64,000 nt of DNA, from the NCBI GenBank assembly GCA_964603985.1, contig CAZRXG010000015.1, positions 1 through 64,000 of the forward strand, written 5' to 3'. Each line of letters begins with the position of its first letter. The first letter of the stretch is position 1. The stretch comes from CAZRXG01 sp964603985. Its GTDB lineage: Bacteria; Chloroflexota; Anaerolineae; Aggregatilineales; UBA3940. Under the pieces are notes generated by a model. It made no database searches, was not told the origin of the DNA, and worked only from the letters and a program-made list of their open reading frames with translations. Shown here piece after piece: positions 60,269 through 64,000 of this stretch. A program made the translations under genes and the position numbers.

Positions 60269-61435
60269 ATGCGAATCCGACGTCACCTGGCACCTGTGAT
60301 CGTGGGCGGCCTGGCCGCGCTGGCGTGCAACCTCAGCGGGTTGGCCCTGGGCGAAAGCCCGACCGCCGCCCCGGTCGTTGTAGCACCGACTGTGGCACAG
60401 GCACCTGCCGAACCGGCCCCGGCAACCGAGACCTCCGCCGTATCCACACCCGTCACGGCCACGCGAACGCTCAGGCCCCGGCGCTGCCAGGATACGACCG
60501 ACTTAAGCGGGTGGTGCCTGCTCGGCGATGGTGTGGCGTTGGACGTTGCCGCGCCGGTGGAGAAGCCCCAGTTCTTCGACTATGCCCCGGCGACCAACCG
60601 GGTGCTCTATGGCAGCCACCCCTACGGCGAGCCGACCACCGGCCCCGGCAGGCTGGCCCTGACCGATCTGTGGAGCGTTGACCTGAGCACGAACGAAGCA
60701 CAGCCCGTCGTTGACGAGGACGTGATCGTCAAGGCTTTCTGGGCACCCAACGGACAGGACCTGGTTTACCTGCGCGCCACCGACGTTACCTATGAGCTGC
60801 GCCGCCGCATGGCCTCCGGCGAGGACACGCTCCTGGCCGTCGACGTGGCCCCGCTGTTTGCCGTCTCGCCCGCAGGTGACGAGGTGGCCTTCGTGCGCGA
60901 GCCTGGGCGTGGGGTGGACGTACGCTCCGGGCTGTACGTGATCCCAATCGCCGGTGGGGAGGAACGGTGGATCGCAGAGGTCGACCGCTCCGGAGGTGGC
61001 AGCGTCGACGACCGCCCGATCTGGTCGCCGGATGGGCAAACCATCCTGCTGCCGGTCTCAAGCCGTGAAGGGTCAACCGGGATGCTGCGCGCGACTGCCG
61101 CCGGCGGTTCGGGCATCATCGGCTTTGACGAAGCGCTGGCCGGACAGCCCGGCTATGGTGAATTAGGGGCGTTTCTGCTGTGGCACCCGGACAGCCAATC
61201 GCTGATCGGCACCGGTATGACCGGCCACCCGATGACCAACGACGCGCGGTGGTGGGTCGTGCAGTACAGGCTGGACGCGGCGCGGGAACGCGTCACCGGG
61301 ATAGTGGTCGTGGCGGAGGACGCGCTGCTGCTGGGTTGGGATAGGCCCGGCGAGTCGGTGTGGGTCCAACCCGTCGAGAGCATGCCGGACGCGGCCCCGC
61401 TGCCGATGCCCGTGGTCGTGCCGCTGCCGGAGTGA
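60269..61435 (+). CDS. Lipoprotein with beta-propeller-like repeats
   Basis: 388 residues from MRIRRHLAPVIVGGLAAL; AAAGGAG lies upstream. Lipobox LALAC (Cys ~20) and a Thr/Pro stalk to ~residue 65 predict a surface protein. The rest carries blade-like repeats (FDYAPATNRVLYGSHPY, WSPDGQTILLPVSS) of the same general kind as the kinase propellers and the lipoprotein at 18493, but fewer and more divergent. Function unknown. Confidence 0.82.
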   Translation: MRIRRHLAPVIVGGLAALACNLSGLALGESPTAAPVVVAPTVAQAPAEPAPATETSAVSTPVTATRTLRPRRCQDTTDLSGWCLLGDGVALDVAAPVEKPQFFDYAPATNRVLYGSHPYGEPTTGPGRLALTDLWSVDLSTNEAQPVVDEDVIVKAFWAPNGQDLVYLRATDVTYELRRRMASGEDTLLAVDVAPLFAVSPAGDEVAFVREPGRGVDVRSGLYVIPIAGGEERWIAEVDRSGGGSVDDRPIWSPDGQTILLPVSSREGSTGMLRATAAGGSGIIGFDEALAGQPGYGELGAFLLWHPDSQSLIGTGMTGHPMTNDARWWVVQYRLDAARERVTGIVVVAEDALLLGWDRPGESVWVQPVESMPDAAPLPMPVVVPLPE

Positions 61436-61481
61436 GCGCCACTCTCTGCCTGCCGCCGCTTTCCCAGCACATGAGAATGAC

Positions 61482-61487
61482 TATAAT
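61482..61487 (+). promoter_or_regulatory. Candidate -10 box of the gene at 61529
   Basis: TATAAT within GACTATAATGGG, 41 bases before the start codon; the -35 is not clear. Confidence 0.4.
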
Positions 61488-61528
61488 GGGAGAAGTTTAG
61501 TCGTTTTCATAGTGAGGGATGATGCAAG

Positions 61529-62083
61529 ATGGCGCAAGATAGAGAGAGGGTTTTTGTCGAGCGGGAGAGCGAGAAGGGTAAGAGGCTGAACTGGCATGCG
61601 GCCTGGCTGCGACTTGATCAGATGACGGGTGTCATCGCGCTGCAATCGATGGGGGTGGCGAAGAAGTGGGCGGTGACGTTTCAGGTTGCTCAGCTTGAGG
61701 CGTTTGAGATCCTGCGCGTCAGTGACGTGCGCACGCTGACGGCGATGTACGGTGGCGGGCTGGCGGGCTGGGCGATGGCCGCGATCATGTCGCGGTGGGC
61801 CAAAGTGCCCGTCATTAAGCTGTCCCAGCAGTCCGCCGAGGCAGGCGGGCGGTGGGCACACATCCGCATGCCGGGGATGCGGCCCAAGAAGACACGCGAT
61901 CTGGCTAACCGGATCGCGGACCTTCTGCGCCAGCACGGTTACAGCGGCATGATGCCGAACCTGGCCGACGAGGAACTGTGGAAAGCACCCACCGGCCCGA
62001 TCCTGATCGGGTGCGGGCTGCTCATCGTCATCGTGGTGTGCCTGGTCGCTGTGATAACCGTGATCGGTACCTCCGGTTCGTGA
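61529..62083 (+). CDS. Tail-anchored protein of unknown function
   Basis: 184 residues. A charged N-terminus, a middle region of mixed helices with GGGLAGWAMAAIMSRWAKVPVI, and a C-terminal membrane segment (ILIGCGLLIVIVVCLVAVITVI) followed by only six residues, so it is likely tail-anchored with its bulk in the cytoplasm. No family is recognised. GAGGGATGATGCAAG precedes the ATG. Confidence 0.78.
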   Translation: MAQDRERVFVERESEKGKRLNWHAAWLRLDQMTGVIALQSMGVAKKWAVTFQVAQLEAFEILRVSDVRTLTAMYGGGLAGWAMAAIMSRWAKVPVIKLSQQSAEAGGRWAHIRMPGMRPKKTRDLANRIADLLRQHGYSGMMPNLADEELWKAPTGPILIGCGLLIVIVVCLVAVITVIGTSGS

Positions 62084-62126
62084 GAGGGGGCCGAATCGCG
62101 AAGGGGCGAAGGCCGCAGGAATGCAC

Positions 62127-62161
62127 AAGGGCCTGAGTTCTAAGTCGATCCCAGGCCCTTG
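62127..62161. terminator. Stem-loop between convergent genes
   Basis: CAAGGGCCTGAG pairs with CCAGGCCCTTG around a 14-base loop. It lies between two genes that face each other and may terminate both, but no U tract follows on either strand. Confidence 0.4.
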
Positions 62162-62185
62162 GGTGGTAAAGATCTCCTCTGGCAT

Positions 62186-62638
62186 TCAGGGGTTCCTGTA
62201 AGCATCCTCTACAACAGTCTCTTTCCAGCGGTAGCATCTGTCCCATTCGACTTGCAGGTGATATGTCACATTGCCGCCTGGAGATTCATCTTTGATATAA
62301 AGCTCGTAGTCACCAAACGGTGAGGCATTTCCTATACACACCGGCCAGTCATACTCCCTGCACCCTGCTGCAATATAAAAGGCCACGACATCCGCATATG
62401 TATCTGTGGTCTCATACTCATATACGTATGTAGCGTATTCATATCCATCAATATCAATATGCTCTTTCGTGAGAACACTACCTGGATAGACAGGGGCCTC
62501 AGGAATAATGGTATCGCGCTCGCGGCAGTTGGTAATTGGCTTGCCATCTACTAGTGCCACAGCAGTACATAGACACACAGTAATGACCACCAGTGCCACC
62601 GCAGCGATTCTCGCAAGGTGCTCTTTGAAACTCATCAT
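62186..62638 (-). CDS. Small secreted or membrane-anchored protein of unknown function
   Basis: 150 residues from MMSFKEHLARIAAVALV; an upstream in-frame start at 62680 is not preferred. A hydrophobic N-terminal segment (AAVALVVITVCLCTAVALV) acts as signal or anchor. The outer part has three Cys-rich spots (ITNCRERDTI, GCREYDWPVCIG, DRCYRWK) and aromatic residues. GC content is below that of the neighbours. No family is recognised. Confidence 0.72.
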   Translation of the reverse strand: MMSFKEHLARIAAVALVVITVCLCTAVALVDGKPITNCRERDTIIPEAPVYPGSVLTKEHIDIDGYEYATYVYEYETTDTYADVVAFYIAAGCREYDWPVCIGNASPFGDYELYIKDESPGGNVTYHLQVEWDRCYRWKETVVEDAYRNP

Positions 62639-62860
62639 ATCTCGCTCAAGTAAGCGACATGCCAACATAGCCCGCGCCACAGTCTACATCAGAATCCCCA
62701 ACCTGAACACCCACCACCCGGCGATGAAGGTCGCGCTGCGGCACCGCGATTGCCCATCTGTTCAACCTCCACTAGAATACACCAGAGTCGGGTACGTCGG
62801 ACGCCCGCAGGCAGCGCGCGGCATTGCTGTGTGACGGGTACGCAGTACGCGAGGATCGCC

Positions 62861-63619
62861 ATGCCAGAACTGCAACCCTACAAAGGCTTGTTCGCCGAGT
62901 GGCTTGCATCGATGGACACAGCGCAGGCGGAGCAGGTCAGGCAGCCCTCCGGGATCACCGACCTGGCGCATTTGGCGCCGGGCGGGTATGCGCGGCGTTT
63001 GATCATCGGGGCCGTCGTCGCCTGGTGGCTGCTCGGCGTCGGGCTGTTCGTCGCCGTCTGGCTCCTCGGCGGTCTCTCGCTCGTGATGCGCAAGGGCGGG
63101 ATACTGGGGGTGGTGGGCATGTCTTATGTGCCGTGCCTGTGCTTCCTGCTCCTGGTCGCGGGCACGGTTGCCGTCGCGTTCGGCGGGCCGCGGCTCCAGG
63201 CCGCCATCGTCGGTCGACGTCTCGGTTCGCCGGTGATGTGGGCCTCGGCGGAAGAACTGCTGCGCGGCGACACGCTCGACCTGACCTTCAGCCAGGACAT
63301 CAACAGGCCAACCGACATCCAGAGTGTGGTCTTTCAGTTGTTGCTGCGCGAGACGGTCACTTATACCAGCGGCACCGACCGGGTCACCGTCACCCACGAC
63401 CACGTCATCGGGCGGGTGGAGCGCCCCGGACGCCCCATGCAGAAGGGCTACCGGCTGGAGGAGCGCGCCGACTTCCGGATTCCCCCTGACGCGATGCACA
63501 CCTTCGTCGCCAGCAACAACAAGCTCCAGTGGTTCGTCACCGTGCAGGTCAAGATCGCCCGCTGGCCGGACTTCCGCAAGGTCTACCAGGTGACCGTCCT
63601 GCCGGAGATCACACCGTAA
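62861..63619 (+). CDS. Membrane protein of the MPELQPY paralogue pair
   Basis: 252 residues from MPELQPYKGLFAEWLASMD; GAGGATCGCC is the ribosome site, and an earlier in-frame start at 62750 is not preferred. Two membrane segments (~46-68 and ~80-108) are followed by a ~140-residue soluble domain with beta pattern (DLTFSQDINRPTDIQSVVFQLLL). The N-terminal MPELQPY is shared with the gene that begins at 63677, so they arose by tandem duplication. Function unknown. Confidence 0.8.
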   Translation: MPELQPYKGLFAEWLASMDTAQAEQVRQPSGITDLAHLAPGGYARRLIIGAVVAWWLLGVGLFVAVWLLGGLSLVMRKGGILGVVGMSYVPCLCFLLLVAGTVAVAFGGPRLQAAIVGRRLGSPVMWASAEELLRGDTLDLTFSQDINRPTDIQSVVFQLLLRETVTYTSGTDRVTVTHDHVIGRVERPGRPMQKGYRLEERADFRIPPDAMHTFVASNNKLQWFVTVQVKIARWPDFRKVYQVTVLPEITP

Positions 63620-63676
63620 TCAGAACACTGTAGGGGGCGCAGTGTGATGCGCCCCCCACAAGGAGAAGAAACCGGC

Positions 63677-64000
63677 ATGCCAGAATTACAACCTTATCGC
63701 GGTGGGCTGACCGAGGCGGCGGCAAGGGCAGGCGTGTCCCGGTCGCCCGCAGCCAGGCGGATGGTGGGGGGCGTCGCCAGCATGGCGAAGCCCGCGCTGG
63801 GCAAGCAGCAGGGTTGCGTGATAGCTGCCACCGTCTTCGGCTGGTGGGGGCTGGGCGTCGGCCTGTTCCTGCTGCTGGAGTTCGCGGGGGGCCGGTTTGT
63901 CGAGTCGCTGCTGGGCGAAGACATAGGCACGGCCTTCATGTCGGCGCTGCCGTGCGTGTGCTTCCCGCTGATCTTCGCGGGGACGATCGCGGTCGTGATC
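63677..64000 (+). CDS. Membrane protein of the MPELQPY paralogue pair, cut by the window end
   Basis: The ATG at 63677 follows AAGGAGAAGAAACC and opens MPELQPYRGGLTEAAARAGVSR; 108 codons remain open to the window edge. A first membrane segment (VIAATVFGWWGLGVGLFLLLEF) and the start of a second match the position of those in the preceding gene. It is a paralogue of the gene at 62861, 57 bases after it, and probably in the same operon. The C-terminus is not in the window. Confidence 0.8.
   Translation, partial: MPELQPYRGGLTEAAARAGVSRSPAARRMVGGVASMAKPALGKQQGCVIAATVFGWWGLGVGLFLLLEFAGGRFVESLLGEDIGTAFMSALPCVCFPLIFAGTIAVVI

Noticed and set aside
1..64000. tRNA, rRNA, prophage or integrase genes
   Set aside because: I looked for TTCGA-type T-loops, rRNA-like stretches and integrase or transposase motifs and found none that I can support.

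Overview
This window looks like a high-GC chromosome segment from a member of the Chloroflexota (Anaerolineae-like). This is inferred from gene content: Ser/Thr kinases fused to WD40-like 'SPDG' propeller repeats, several Thr/Pro-rich lipoproteins, M42 peptidases, caspase-like proteases and Gram-positive-style sortable envelope proteins without outer-membrane genes. No rRNA or tRNA was found, so the taxonomic placement is tentative.

Layout. 1-430: a non-coding, highly foldable stretch that may be the 5' part of a group II intron. 503-4918: two tandem transmembrane Ser/Thr kinases with extracellular beta-propellers; the second carries DFS in place of DFG. 4919-7782: a repeat-filled region around one polytopic membrane protein. 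7783-16242: a plus-strand run with a TEEP-repeat protein, three M42 aminopeptidases, two tandem rhomboid proteases, a membrane protein and a membrane-embedded spermidine-synthase-like protein. 16494-25646: a minus-strand run with a PDZ protein, a propeller lipoprotein, an 80-residue SelW-like protein read through an in-frame UGA (probable selenoprotein), an orphan ABC solute-binding protein, recF and an SRPBCC protein. 25885-27414: an FHA protein and a membrane protein. 27986-31144: a three-gene ABC-2 exporter operon with a well-formed promoter, a leader ORF and an intrinsic terminator in its 5' leader, which suggests attenuation. 31219-40283: a CaCA antiporter with a Usp-like domain, a TGS GTPase, a lipoprotein, a SulP-STAS-cNMP transporter, an M1 peptidase and a membrane protein. 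40478-46557: unknown proteins, a DsbA-cyclophilin fusion, a glycosyltransferase, an M50 protease and an HD protein. 46616-48564: an AT-rich island with a possible HEPN protein and a DUF433 antitoxin-like gene. 48569-59040: a cyclase, an L,D-transpeptidase, a membrane caspase with a PASTA domain, ChrA, a PLP decarboxylase, a second membrane caspase and a patatin-like protein. 59063-59867: an ECF sigma factor with its anti-sigma factor. 60269-64000: a lipoprotein, small membrane proteins and a tandem pair of MPELQPY paralogues, the last cut by the window edge.

A family of short palindromic elements (about 115-165 bp, TTTAATCCGG/CCGGATTAAA ends, G/C-rich inner stem) occupies many of the long intergenic gaps. 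A second ~140 bp repeat is present in inverted orientation at 5216-5354 and 27830-27980.

Much of the content concerns sensing and remodelling at the cell surface: kinases, an ECF pair, PDZ and FHA proteins, rhomboid and M50 proteases, a cell-wall cross-linking enzyme and caspases with predicted outward-facing sensor domains. The strongest discovery candidates are the UGA-containing SelW gene missed by standard ORF calling, the PASTA-caspase beside the L,D-transpeptidase, the attenuated ABC exporter leader and the mobile palindromic repeat family.
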